DNA from: Halichoerus grypus
Lineage: Eukaryota > Chordata > Mammalia > Carnivora > Phocidae
DNA length: 64,000 nt
Direction: 5' to 3'
NCBI RefSeq assembly: GCF_964656455.1
Contig: NC_135726.1
Coordinates: 5,714,001 to 5,778,000 of the forward strand
Position 1 is the stretch's first letter; each line of letters begins with the position of its first letter. Made by a program: the position numbers and the translations under genes. The notes beneath the pieces were generated by a model. That model had not been told where the DNA came from. It was given only the letters and a program-made list of their open reading frames with translations, and did no database searches. Shown in pieces: positions 22,279 through 33,415 of the stretch.

Positions 22279-22906
22279 TATAATCTATGCTCTTAAGGTT
22301 ACTTATGTCTGTTCTATCTATATGGAAAAAATACTATATAATGGGGTGCCACTACGTATCTCTTCTCAACTCTGGATTCAGTGATGCCATGTTGGTCACT
22401 TGAAATCAGCTTTGGTGGAAGTACTTAGCATGGGAACAGGCACATGCTACAAATTGGGACTTAGATACCTCTGGAGAGAGATGACCAGTCTCCCTGGGAC
22501 CCAATATTCTGCCTCCCAGTTCTGGCCCTTTGGAAGGCCTAGCTGAACTTCCTGTGTGTGTCCTCCTAGGAATTCTGTTTTTCTTAAAATTATTTGAGTA
22601 GACATTTGCTACTTTCAAATGCACAGCCAATGAATGAGAATCGGACATTTTCAAAAGACATTTTCACATCGAATCTTTTAAAGTCAGGGCTTGCCTCAGT
22701 TTAGACTTGCATCAACCAATCAAGAAATGTGCAAGTATCCGTAGAAGACTCTGGGCTAAGTCATCTGGAAAGTGAAGGATTGCAGAGGAAGTTGTTCTAG
22801 ACTCAAGGGGTATGGTGGGTAAGGGAGGGGTGGGAGGAAGAGGATCCTGCACAAAGCAGCACACCAAAGCAGGAACAGAGAAAGATTTCTTTTTTACACA
22901 CTGCTT

Positions 22907-22983
22907 TCTATCTAGGATCTTTGTAAAAGGCGAAAGATTTATGCGTTTTGAAGAGAAACCAGAGCATCTATCTAGGATCTTTG
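22907..22983. repeat. 17-bp direct repeat 60 bp apart
   Basis: 'tctatctaggatctttg' occurs exactly at 22907-22923 and 22967-22983. The sequence between is not A-rich and not a known element. Confidence 0.95.
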
Positions 22984-24530
22984 AACAGAAGTTGACAGTC
23001 CTGAGAAATCCACTATTAGCTCCATTACATTTCTACTTATTATTCTATTCATTGTTCTCTCACCGCAGGCCATCCTATTTACATAATGAGAAGAGATTTG
23101 GTGGAGAGGAGGGGCATGTATCAATTGTCATGGGCCTGCCTTGTTAGTTTACACTGTAAATAACACACTTGTTTCCCATGCTGCTGCTTTGGGGGACATT
23201 CTGTTAATTTCGGTCATCATCTTGTTTTCGCCAAATTTGGCAGCAGAATTTTTAGAGGAATATTCAGATGGCTAGACATGGTCATTACTTGATGGTGCTT
23301 TAGCCAGTATGTTTCTGGAAGACAGATACAACCACTAAGTACGCCAGTTCAGATCAGTGCTGGGCCACACGGGCCAGCTTTCTGTGCATTTAGACTAGAG
23401 AATGATTTCCCATACTCACTCATGGGTGGATCTACCTTTCTCATCTACTCATGCATCCTCCTGCCGATAAACATAAAGGGCTATAACCAGGGACAGCCAT
23501 ATAATTTGCAAGGCTGGGTACAAAATGAAAATGTGGGGTCTCTTGTTCCAAACACAAGCAAAACATTTCCCCCTTTTTTCTACAGTCTCTCTGAACCCGT
23601 TGTGCTCCCTTAGGCACCAGATATTCATGCGGTGAGTATTAACCCTCCCAGGTGCCTGGAGGTCTACCCTTTGGTTCTGCAAGTGAGGCATGTACACCTG
23701 ACTCGACCTCCCTGTCCCAGAGCTCGCTGTGGCAGTGAGTGCAGTACCTGGGCTACAAATCAGGACTTAGACACCTCAGGGAGCAGGAAGCCAAGGACAA
23801 ATCTGAGGGAGATGAGGAGGCAGTGGGAGGTGGGGCTGCTGGTGAAACACGGGTCCAAGCCCTAGATCATGCTCCATTGTCCCACTGGATTTCATTTATA
23901 AAACACAAAGACAAAGAAAAAAATCTATTAATAATTTCGAGATGGTGACCACAAAGCTTTAACCCCAAACATGAGGCCCCCTTCTGGGCATGGGGCTCTC
24001 TGCAATTGCACATGCCATATGCTCATAAAACCATTCCTCGCAGTGAACTTCTTTTATCTGTCATGGTTACACCAGCTGGTACACACTGGCTTTGTGTGTA
24101 ACAGCACATAATGAAGGTCACATATGACTAAGCAGTGAACAGAAAAGATGCTCAGGAAGAGGGAAAGAGGGGAAAAGTTTAGCTGAGTTGGCTGATTGCA
24201 AGTCACCAATAACTATCTCTCATTCCATCACTGTTATGGTTTGAAGCTTATGCATCTAAATGAGGAATATTTGAAGACACTTGTTTTAAATGACCAATTC
24301 TAGGATTAAAAGTCCTCAATAAGTATTTGCCAAAAGAATGCACTCAACCATAACAGAAAAGTGGAGTCTGGGTGAGACACACACTCAGGTCCAGCTCTCT
24401 ATGGTTAACAAATTAAAGACCAGTTATCCTTCCTGTATGTTCAGGAAACTTCTGCTCATTTAGATCGGCACCTGGCTTGTTTCCTTATTCAGCAATAAAG
24501 ATATTCTTATTCCTGGCCTCAGACACACAA

Positions 24531-24543
24531 CCCCCCCCCCCCC
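24531..24543. repeat. poly-C tract
   Basis: Thirteen consecutive C. Confidence 0.95.
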
Positions 24544-24935
24544 AATTCCACAACCATCTGCTTCCTGATTTCTGTTTACCACTGCCCCCTAGACCATCGC
24601 TGTCTTGGGAGGTAGACTCTGTTCACTCAGCTCCACCTCTGTCCTCCAGGAATCACAGACAGGTATTTAGAAAGAGAGTCTCCTTTTTGTGGAACACCTC
24701 CATGGACTGTTAGTAGTAAAAGGGTTTTGAGGATTCTTAATCTGATCTTTGAGCAAGGACACTATCCTTGGAATGCCCAGAGAGAAGCCTGCTAGCCTTC
24801 AATTCTGTATTTCTAGGGACAGAGAGCCTTACTTCAGCATGCACTCCTTCTTTCAACCAGTCATTAGAAAATATACCACTGAGCACCTTTGATGGGTCTG
24901 GCTGTATGTAAGGTGATGGGGAGAAGGAAAGAAGA

Positions 24936-25137
24936 AAAGGAAGGAAGGAAGGAAGGAAGGAAGGAAGGAAGGAAGGAAGAAAGGAAGGAAGGGAGGGAGG
25001 GAGGGAGGGAGGGAGGGAGGGAGGGAGGGAGGAAGGAGGGGAGGAAGAGAGGGAAGAAGGGAAGGAGGGAGGGAAGGAAGGAGAGAGAAGGAGGAACAGA
25101 AGAGATGGAGAGAGGAAGGGAGGGAGGGAAGAAAAAA
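24936..25137. repeat. compound GGAA / GGGA microsatellite
   Basis: About 200 bases of pure purine on the plus strand: (GGAA)n to about 24990, then about ten GGGA units to 25030, then mixed GGAA/GGGA/GAGA. On the minus strand it makes two open Ser/Pro/Leu frames, an artefact of composition. Confidence 0.97.
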
Positions 25138-25204
25138 TGATCTTGTTGAATAGCCAATGCAAATAGTTAAAATATATTAAATTTAAGGAGGTTCAGGAAT
25201 AGAG

Positions 25205-25410
25205 GCATCTATTTACAATAATCGTATCATCCTGGACTCTAGTCCCAGCTCTTCCACTTTGTACATGACTTTAAGCAAGCTACAAACTCATGGTGAGTTT
25301 CCTCATCTATAACAGAGGCTTCATACCAGCTCCTACTCAGAGCATTGTTTTGAGGAATGAATGAGTTATCAACATAAAGTTCTCAGCTGAGATGCAGCTA
25401 TCTTCATCAT
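25205..25410 (+). mobile_element. MIR SINE (sense)
   Basis: 'ctagtcccagctcttccact', 'catgactttaagcaagctac', 'gtttcctcatctataaca' and 'gttttgaggaatgaatgag' in sense order. Confidence 0.75.
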
Positions 25411-25529
25411 CACCATGGTACTGTTGATGCACTGGTGGAGTATTTATGCTTTTCAATGTAATCTTATAAGTATTTCTTGAATAATGCGTATTCCCACATC
25501 TACTTTGCCCCCCCCCAACCTGTCCTGTA

Positions 25530-26098
25530 CCAGTCACCAGAGTAATTCAAATATGCCCACCTCTATTTAATCCCTCCTTTGGCTTCCCGTTTTCTCTTAA
25601 CTGGACACAAAAGCCCTGATTTGACCTCCAAAGACTTGCATGGTCTGTTCCCCGCCTACCTCTCCAACCCCATCTATACCAGGCTCCCCCTGGGAACTCC
25701 AACCCAGCCACTCTGGCTTCCTTGTATTCCTTCATGTTACAGCGACTTGGCACAGGCTATTCTCTTTGCCAGAACATTTCCCTGGCCCTTAAACTCCTCC
25801 TGACCCTTCAGGTCTCAGCTCAGGTGTGACCTCTTCCTCCAGGTCCCTTGACTGGCAGCTGTCCCTCTCACAAGCTGTCACAGTCTCTATACTTCTTCTT
25901 TACCCTCATCATGGTGACAGCTCTACATTCACTCCCATGATTATAGCATTCTTTAATAATCTAGCTCACTGCCAACACCTATAGACTCAAAGCTCCATGA
26001 GGACATAGATTTTATCTTCCTTGTTCTTTTCTGGGTTCCTAATACTTATTACAGTGTTTGATACAGATGAGGTACTCAATAAATATTTATTATATCAT
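25530..26098 (+). mobile_element. L2 LINE 3' region (sense), long copy
   Basis: Clear ordered L2 words: 'cctcctttggcttcccgttt', 'gacttgcatggtctgttccc', 'ccagccactctggcttcctt', 'caggtctcagctcaggtgtg', 'caaagctccatgaggacata' and the terminal 'gtactcaataaatatttatt'. Open frames here are by-products. Confidence 0.88.
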
Positions 26099-26109
26099 TT
26101 TTACTTGAC

Positions 26110-26240
26110 ACAGAGAGATAAATCAGGCCGGGAATATCATAACCATTTCATAAATGAGGAAAATGAGTCTTTGAAAAGTTAACTGACTTGAGCAAAGTCG
26201 GATAATGGCAGAATTAGAGTAGACACCTGGGTTTCATGAG
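26110..26240 (-). mobile_element. MIR SINE fragment (antisense)
   Basis: 'accatttcataaatgaggaa', 'gttaactgacttgagcaaag' and 'cacctgggtttcatgaggct' fit antisense MIR. Confidence 0.65.
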
Positions 26241-28105
26241 GCTGAGATCTGTGTGTCTGTCCCACCCTTGCTTCCACCCTTGCTTTGCCACTGCCATGAC
26301 TGCTCTTGGTCTTGGCTTCCTGGAAGGAGTAAGAACAAGTGAACGCGTTCTTCCACATTCTAAACCTGGACACATCTGAAGTGAGTTTTTCTGCTCTACC
26401 TCTGTCACTATCCAGCCTCATTTCTCCAAATGAAGTTTGACTCTGTCTCTAAACAATTCCTCATACAGGGGATTTCCAGGCTTCCTAATTCAAGCCTCTT
26501 GGAATGTAATGTGAACTTGAACTTGTTTAAGCAAATAGAGAACATATTGGTGCATGTAACCAGGAAGTCCTTGGAGTCAACTTTATGTGCAACTGGATCC
26601 AAGAATCAGAATACTCCTTCTCTTTTTCTTACTCTCTCCATTTCTTCTCTGTTGGGCTCTTTATCCAACTCATCATATCCATGTGGAGGGAAGTTGGATC
26701 CTACACTTCCAGGCTCACCTAAGCCTTGGAACTAATTATTTCTGTGGACTGAAAATGGCCAACTCTCTGCAACATTCAAATTACATCCCCCAAAGAACTC
26801 TCAAGTGCCTATGTGTGTCATAAATGTGTCTCTAGACCAATCACCTGGCCTGGACGATTAGAGATCTGATTGGCCAGCTTGGTGAAGGTATCTGCTGGGA
26901 AGACAGAGGCACATATATGAAAGTTCAAGAAGAATTACTTGAAATAGTCAATGGCAGGAAAGAGAAGGTGCTGGGCACACAATAGTAGGTGAAGTCTAGT
27001 ACACACGTCTTCTACCATCTTGGCCCTGTAGAGAGGATCATCTATTACACCTAGACTTGTAGAAATGCCCCAATTCTCTAGGTAGATTCTGATCTGCAGC
27101 AAGCATGGTGGGACTAACATGCCTCACTTTCATACAACATACAGTTATTAACAGAGTTCAGAGTAGCCTCTCTCTCTGCAGATGAATCACCCTGCTGACT
27201 CATATTGAGGTCACAGCTGAAGAAAAGGAGGAGGAGGAGGAGGAGGAAACAGATCTCTGTCACGTGAAATCAAAGTTCAACTCATCTCTGCTGATGGCAC
27301 TGCCAAGAGATTACTCAAAGCCCATTTTGACTGTCAAATTGCACACACAATTACGGACACAGGCGATCATCTTGTCCTGGAAGTCAGAATAAAAGCCAAT
27401 ACCAAGCAAAACACACTCTGCTTAGTAAATTAACGCCATGTGCAATTGCAGCTGAAGCCCTCTTCTGGATGGGAACATGAATTTGGTTGCAGTAATGAGA
27501 CCAATTTCCTGTGGGGTTTATGGATCCAGTCTCTTTTCTTAGTAGTTGTACGTCACACCAGGGAGAAGCATCAAGGGCCTTAGCAGAAACCCCAGCTATG
27601 ACGCTGAAAGCCAGTGAATCATGTATTATAGACCAGCTGCTCTGTCAGATGGGGGCCACTGGAACACAGAGAACAGGAAAAAAATTTCTGGACCCACAAA
27701 GGACATATAGATGGATTTTTCTGCATTTGCAAAATAAAGGAAAAGTAGGGAGGAACTATTTCTTCACCTTGAGCCCAAACTTTTTCAGGTATAATCAACT
27801 CTCTAAAGCCATGCCTTAGTTTTTAAAAAATAAAGGTTGCCTGGCATAAACACATAGCTTGCTTTGTTAATCAAGCCTTTTGTCGCTTGTGGAGGAAAAA
27901 GACAAGTGGAAAAGACAGTCACAATTTTGTCTTTGGAATACTAATACTATGCTACTCCTAAATCCTGAAAGTTGGCGTAAGTCATATTTGCATCATCCAG
28001 ACATTTTTTTTTGAAAAACATCTTTGGGGACACTAATTTGTAAATGGTTTCAAAGCCTCTGAGCTTTCAATTTAAACAACTAATTGAGGTCTAGCTAGCA
28101 TCCAA
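26241..28105. other. unique sequence, no gene recognised
   Basis: Contains a (GGA)7 run at 27226-27248. 26735-26930 ('gaccaatcacctggcctgga') resembles a MaLR/LTR promoter-type segment, weakly. Frames of 102 codons or fewer look random. Confidence 0.45.
27226..27248. repeat. (GGA)n trinucleotide repeat
   Basis: Seven to eight uninterrupted GGA units. Confidence 0.95.
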
Positions 28106-28281
28106 CAATGGTTCTCAAATGCTAAGCATCAGAATTACCTGAAGGACTTGTTAAATAGTTGCATGGAACTCCAGAGTTTCCAATTCATGGGGTTTGGGAT
28201 AGGGTCCAAGAATTTGCATTTCTAACAAGTTCCCAGGTGATGCTGATGCAGCTGGTCTGGGCCGTACTTTGAGAACCACTG
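28106..28281. mobile_element. hAT-Charlie MITE (MER5A/MER20 type)
   Basis: Terminal inverted ends 'caatggttctcaaa' and 'tttgagaaccactg', with 'gcatcagaattacctgaagg' and 'atttctaacaagttcccagg' inside. Non-coding, about 176 bp, full length. No convincing 8-bp TSD survives. Confidence 0.85.
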
Positions 28282-28371
28282 CACTAAAAAAGAAGTCTCC
28301 CAATATATGAAAAAATTCAGCCCTTTCCTTTATACCTAAAGGGTATATAAGAAGAAACCAAACCTACCTGA

Positions 28372-28530
28372 ACAAACACTCCTCAAACTATAAAGTGCAT
28401 ACAAATCACCTGAGCATCTTGTTAAATGCAGATTCCTGAATTATAGGTTTCAGGTAGGGTCTGAGAGTCTGCATTTTTAACCAGCTTCCAGGTGATGTTG
28501 ATGCTGCTGGTCTGAAAACCAGTTTGCTCT
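28372..28530. mobile_element. second hAT-Charlie MITE, worn
   Basis: 'cctcaaactataaagtgcat', 'aaatcacctgagcatcttgt', 'ccaggtgatgttgatgctgc'. Same family and orientation as the copy 90 bp upstream but more diverged; the 3' terminus is degraded. Confidence 0.75.
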
Positions 28531-30189
28531 TCATAATAAAAGAACTGACCTCTTTGGGCAGGGCAGTGGTCCATGGCACAACATTTCATTCTGCTTAAAC
28601 AGTCCCACTGGAAATAAACTTGCATGGTGGGAGCACATTTTCTACTTTTTTGTGTCAATCACATTCTCTTGGAAAATGCCTGGCATAGAGAAGAACTACG
28701 TCAATTTAACAACATGTACCAAGTATCTACTATTTACATATCAATTTTCACTATCAGGGATATATAAATGCAGGAGATAGGGCTGTTCTAATCACATACC
28801 TGGTCCCTAATAAGTATTTTAATATTGCAAGGAGTTAAATTGTTGTAAACGGTCACCAAAAATAAAGTCTATATCATACAGCAAAAACACAAAACAATTC
28901 AGAGTAGCTCTGATCATTGTGCTATTCTTGCAACTACTGTGCAAGTTGGGCAATTTTTCAAAATAAAAATTTTGCAAAAGCAGGTTTGGAATTTTTTCTA
29001 GATCTTAGGAAAATGAGATTTTATACACACACACACACACACACACACACCCCTTATTTAAGGAGGAGATTTTTAAGTGAAATCATTTCTTCTAGTACGT
29101 CTCTTGGCATTTTAAATAAAGTATTTTTTTGATGGGGTAACCTCACTAAAAAGTGAAATTAACAATTAATTATAAAAGCAAAAAAAAATATTTCTTCTAA
29201 AGCAATAACACTATTCTTTTAAATGGAAAAAATATCTTAGATTCACTTCTTGGTTCTTATTTTCAATGTCTGGCCTGAAAAGAATCCTAAATTCGTTTCT
29301 CTACCAATAACAGGGACACTCTGCTTTTGTGATGCAAGTAACTCCAGATTTGTCCAGACTTTGAAAAAAATAGAAAGTCTTTAAAATAAAAATATACTTT
29401 TGTCTGTTAGGTTAGCAATTATGTTTAAAAGCAGTAGTGGCTAATGCTACTTTAATTAAACTTGTAAATGGATATATTTTGATAGCGTTATCAAATATTC
29501 CAAAAGTTTTGGAAAACAGTTGGCAATTTGTATGCATTAAGTCACAAAAATATTTCAACTTAGTGACTTTGTAGTCTTATTTCCAGAAAATTATCTCTGG
29601 AAGTAAAATAATTGAAGACAAAATTTAATCCTTGCAGCCTCAAACTGGAGGGGAATAAAAGAGAAAGCTAAATATTTAGAAATATGGAAATGGATCCATA
29701 AATTATGCTTATTAATTCAATGATATATCACCATGAAAAGTCATGTCTATGAAGAGGTGTGAAAACATGGGAAAATATTTATATCTGAGAAAAAGAAGAT
29801 TAAAAATTGTATGCATCCTATGATGATGGCCATGCAAAAGAATTCTAAGAAAAAAAGAAATGTACAAAAGATTATTCTATCAAGGTGGCAGGAATTGGAT
29901 AGTCTTAGCTTCTATTTTCTTTTCTAGACTTTCTGTAATGTCTTTATTACTGACTTTATGGTACTTTATTAAGGGAGAAAAATCATGTTCAAAAAAAATC
30001 CAAATCAGCCCTGAGTTATACATTATATCTTTATTTAATAATGCTTTAAAGCAGGAAATGCTACGAACCTTGAATCTCTTCCCAAATCCCCACGATCCAA
30101 AGCTGTTATCTTTAGAAGGGCACCATCCCCCCCACATGACTGCCTGCATCTGATCAAACCACATCCTTTTGTTTCACAGAGCTCTGAAA
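28531..30189. other. AT-rich stretch, no gene recognised
   Basis: A (CA)13 run at 29025-29050. 29690-29870 ('catgaaaagtcatgtctatg', 'catgggaaaatatttatatc') resembles a worn L1-type 3' region. Nothing else identified. Confidence 0.5.
29025..29050. repeat. (AC)13 microsatellite
   Basis: Uninterrupted alternating A and C. Confidence 0.95.
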
Positions 30190-30640
30190 GTGTGGTAGGT
30201 TAATGTATAGACTATAAAGTTAGAGAATCCAAGTTTGAATCTGGGCTCTGGCTCGTTGTTGCTTTGCCATTAGCCTGCATTTCTGCCACAGATAGAGTCT
30301 CTCAAAATTCATCGCTCTCTGCACAAGGAAGTAATGACTGTGGATACTGCCCATGAGCCATACCGCTATTTATGGGTCTTAGGAGAGGCAGCCCCATATG
30401 GCAGCCACAAGCTTTGGGACTAGACTGACACAGGGGGGTGTCACTGCCAATCTGCCATGTTATAGGCTCTGCACCTTGTGCAAGTGATCACAATTATCTG
30501 TGCCTCAGTTTCTTATCTGTACCACAAGGATATAAATGCACGAAGTCCATGAAATGGGTGGTGGGGCTTAAATGAGAAAATGTGTACAGAGCAGTGACTG
30601 CAGGGCCTAGCACATGGTAAGTGCTCAAAAAATCACAGGT
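30190..30640 (+). mobile_element. MIR SINE fragments (sense)
   Basis: 5' portion at 30190-30275 ('gaatccaagtttgaatctgg') and a longer copy at 30415-30640 ('gtgcaagtgatcacaattat', 'gtgcctcagtttcttatctg', 'gcctagcacatggtaagtgc'). They could be one split copy or two insertions. Confidence 0.7.
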
Positions 30641-31372
30641 ATGACTGTTTATCCAGGAATCATGAGCAGGGGGATCTCTGTTTCAACTATGTTATAGCAA
30701 AGTTAAAGCTTGAAGGGCAGTGGACAGGGAGGTTGAAGGAAGAAAGGACTTGATATCCTGAAGCATCCTGGGGATTTATGTATGAAGAGAGACAGGTGTG
30801 AGGCCTAGATAGAGTAACTGGACCAATCAGGTTTGCAAAATACCCTCCTGGGTTCCAAAGACTCCCTAGGAACCAGAGGAAGCTATCCCCAAATCAAGCA
30901 ACTGCTACACACAGATAATGCACATTTTGGTTCATTCAACCTACAAAAAATGACCACAAGGGGGAGAAAATCAGAGCCCCAGATAGGCACAATTTTTCAG
31001 GGTTTTACTATAATTGCTCACGAAACCATCATCCTATTGCTTTGCTTTCTGGGATTGTTCCAACCGCTTCTGAGGATGTGGCTGGAGATCCTTGAAGGGG
31101 CTGGGAGAGGGCACCATGCTAACTCTTCTAGCTGAACTAGAGGGAAAATTGGCTGGAGCTATTAAGGGAGGTGAGCTAAACTCAAAATTTCCTCAGCTGA
31201 CGGCTTCTCTTATCTCCCCAAGAAGAAATAAATGGAAAAAGCTTTGTGCTTCAAAAATGGGATCCCTTATCTATCATGTTCACTGCCTTCTCCGAAGTCT
31301 AGAAGAGGACCTGGCATACAATAGGTGCCTGATACATGCTGAATGAAACAAGCAATCAATCAATATAACCAT
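30641..31372. other. unique sequence
   Basis: A MIR/L2-like 3' end may lie at 31305-31350 ('gacctggcatacaataggtg'). No gene recognised; the 100-codon frame at 30833-31135 has no features. Confidence 0.5.
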
Positions 31373-31385
31373 TTCAAGTTTTTCT

Positions 31386-31619
31386 TTTTTTTTTTTTTAA
31401 CTGCTTGCATTATATCTTTTTTTTTTTTTTAAAGATTTTATTTATTTATTTGAGAGAGAGAATGAGACAGACAGAGAGAGCATGAGAGGGGGGAGGATCA
31501 GAGGGAGAAGCAGACTCCCTGCTGAGCAGGGAGTCCGATGCGGGACTCGATCCCGGGACTCCAGGATCATGACCTGAGCCGAAGGCAGTCGCTTAACCAA
31601 CTGAGCCACCCAGGCGCCC
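31386..31619 (-). mobile_element. Can-SINE (minus) with a two-part A tail
   Basis: Body 31431-31619, head 'actgagccacccaggcgccc'. Read on the minus strand, the A tail is followed by a 17-base non-A segment (about 31399-31415) and a second A run. The TSD 'tcaagtttttct' (31374-31385 and 31620-31631) encloses both tails, so the segment arrived with the insertion. Confidence 0.9.
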
Positions 31620-31648
31620 TCAAGTTTTTCTATAAGAAATTAATTTTA

Positions 31649-31851
31649 GGACACCTGGGTGGCTCAGTCGTTAAGCGCCTGCCTTCGGCTCAGGTCATGG
31701 TCCCAGGGTCCTGGGATTGAACCCCGCATTGGGCTCCCTGCTCAGTGGGAGGTCTGCTTCTCCCTCTCCTGCTCTCCCTGCTTCTGTTCCCTCTCTCACT
31801 GTGTCTCTCTCTGTCAAATAAATAAATAAAATCTTTTAAAAAATAAATAAA
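31649..31851 (+). mobile_element. Can-SINE (plus strand)
   Basis: Head 'ggacacctgggtggctcagt', box-B-like 'gattgaaccccgc', CT-rich part, AATAAA tail. TSD 'aaattaatttta' at 31637-31648 and 31852-31863, exact. Only about 30 bp from the oppositely oriented SINE upstream. Confidence 0.95.
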
Positions 31852-31984
31852 AAATTAATTTTACAGTCTAAATAGCTTGATATTTTTCTAAGTATGTCAT
31901 GTTTACAAAACCAACAAATATTTTTATTTTGAAAAAGAAATATATATGGTATGATTCTTTTATGTAAAAGAGGCAGAGAAGAAA

Positions 31985-32700
31985 TTTGGAAAGCAATATG
32001 AAGATAACATTAATGTCCACAATAGCCAAACTATGGAAAGAGCCAAGATGTCCATCAACAGAAGAATGGATAAAGAAGATGTGGTATATATATACAATAG
32101 AATATTATGCAGCTCAAAAAAAAAAAGAAATCTTGCCATTTGCAATGACGTGGATGGAACTAGAGGGTATTATGCTAAGCGAAATAAGTCAATCAGAGAA
32201 AGACATGTATCATCTGATCTCACTGATATGAGGAATTCTTAATCTCAGGAAACAAACTGAGGGTTGCTGGAGGGGAGGGGGTGGGAGGGATGGGGTGGCT
32301 GGGTGATAGACATTGGGGAGGGTATGTGCTATGGTGAGTGCTATGAATTGTTAAGACTGATGAATCACAGACCTGTAGCTCTGAAACAAATAATACATTA
32401 TATGTTAAAAAAAAAAAAAAAGAAGATAGTAGGAAGGAAAAAATGAAGGGGGGGAAATCGGAGGGGGAGACGAACCATGAGAGACTATGGACTCTGAGAA
32501 ACAAACTGAGGGTTCTAGAGGGGAGGGGATGGGGGGATGGGTTAGCCTGGTGATGGGTATTAAAGAGGGCATGTATTGAATGGAGCACTGGGTGTTATAC
32601 GCAAACAATGAATCATGGAACACTACATCAAAAACTAATGATGTAATGTATGGTGATTAACATAACATAATAAAATAAAATTTAAAAAAATTTCTAAAAA
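31985..32700 (+). mobile_element. L1 LINE 3' end with ORF2 remnant and two-module 3' UTR
   Basis: A 5'-truncated L1 copy. The ORF2 end is followed by a 3' UTR with two related modules: 32250-32421 (ending in an A run at 32407-32421) and 32499-32670 (ending in an AATAAA-rich tail). Both begin 'aaacaaactgagggtt', 249 bp apart. The 5' edge is uncertain: L1 similarity is clear from about 32012. The TSD is not resolved ('ggcagagaagaaa' near 31972 and 'tgcagaaagaaa' near 32722 are possible). Confidence 0.9.
31986..32231 (+). pseudogene. L1 ORF2 C-terminal remnant
   Basis: The last ~70 codons of L1 ORF2, the reverse transcriptase/endonuclease polyprotein of LINE-1, ending at its natural stop (32229-32231). 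Recognisable residues include KMWYIYTIEYYAAQKKKEI and MLSEISQSEKDMYHL, the conserved tail beyond the cysteine-rich region. Endonuclease, reverse transcriptase and Cys motifs are all absent because the copy is 5'-truncated. The frame is intact from the Met at 31986, but the first ~9 residues are not recognisably L1. A second frame at 32033-32242 over the same DNA is a shadow. Dead copy; no function expected. Confidence 0.9.
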
Positions 32701-32879
32701 AATAAAAATAAAAAATAAATGATGCAGAAAGAAACAATGCCTGATGTCTTCTCCACATTCACACCTGTTATGCTGACCAAGGAAAAGAATGCTAAATCTT
32801 TGGGCTTGCATTTTAAATTGTGAAAGTGAATTAAATATTTAAAGATGTGTCTATTCTTTGTCTACATGAAAAACCCTTT

Positions 32880-33090
32880 TCTTATAAGATTTTATTTATT
32901 TATTTTAGAGAGAGAGAGACTGCCACAAGTGGGAGTGGCAGGGGGGGGAGAGAGAGAGAGAGAGAATCTCAAGCAGACCCCACGCTGAGCAGGGAGGCTG
33001 ACCTGGGGCTCAATCCCAGGACCCTGAGATCATGACCTGAGCTGAAACCAAGAGTCAAACACTTAACTGACTGAGCCACCCAGGCACCCC
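32880..33090 (-). mobile_element. Can-SINE (minus strand), older
   Basis: 'agattttatttatttatttt', GA-rich part, 'ccctgagatcatgacctgag', head 'gagccacccaggcacccc'. TSD 'tacatgaaaaacccttt' (32863-32879) and 'tagatgaaaaacccttt' (33091-33107), one mismatch. Confidence 0.95.
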
Positions 33091-33274
33091 TAGATGAAAA
33101 ACCCTTTAACGTTCTTGCTAGAGCATTTGTTTCAAGACATTCCAAATAATGCTTCAAAATATGTATTAGCACTAGTCTACAACTATTAAAATGTTCACTT
33201 GTTCAAAACTAGTTTGCCCAAAAGATGAAGCCAACAAATAAGAATTCAGTATTAAGTTTCAGATTTTTAAAATC

Positions 33275-33415
33275 GTCACTAAAGAGAGATGATGTCAAAA
33301 AAAAAAAAAAAAAAAAGGAAAGAAAATTGGTATAGGTGATGGATACATGGAGCTTATTACACTATTTGGTTTACATTGCACAGGTTTCAATATTTCCACA
33401 ATAAAAAAATTGTAA
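33275..33415 (+). mobile_element. L1M 3' end fragment (sense)
   Basis: 'ggtataggtgatggatacat' and 'caatatttccacaataaaaa' match the L1M terminal region; a 20-A run (33297-33316) precedes it. Confidence 0.55.

Larger units (their letters stand above)
22295..24935. other. unique sequence with possible unnamed repeat halves
   Basis: No gene recognised. The 111-codon frame at 22812-23147 contains the 22907/22967 direct repeat. Blocks 23480-23570 and 23931-24060 both look like parts of one old interspersed element ('gcaaggctgggtacaaaatg' and 'gaggcccccttctgggcatg') whose family I cannot name. C run at 24531-24543. Confidence 0.45.

Noticed and set aside
24737..25162. 141-codon minus-strand frame rich in Ser/Pro/Leu/Phe
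   Set aside because: Pure translation of the GGAA/GGGA microsatellite.
31960..32700. An active L1
   Set aside because: Only the last ~70 codons of ORF2 and the 3' UTR are present.
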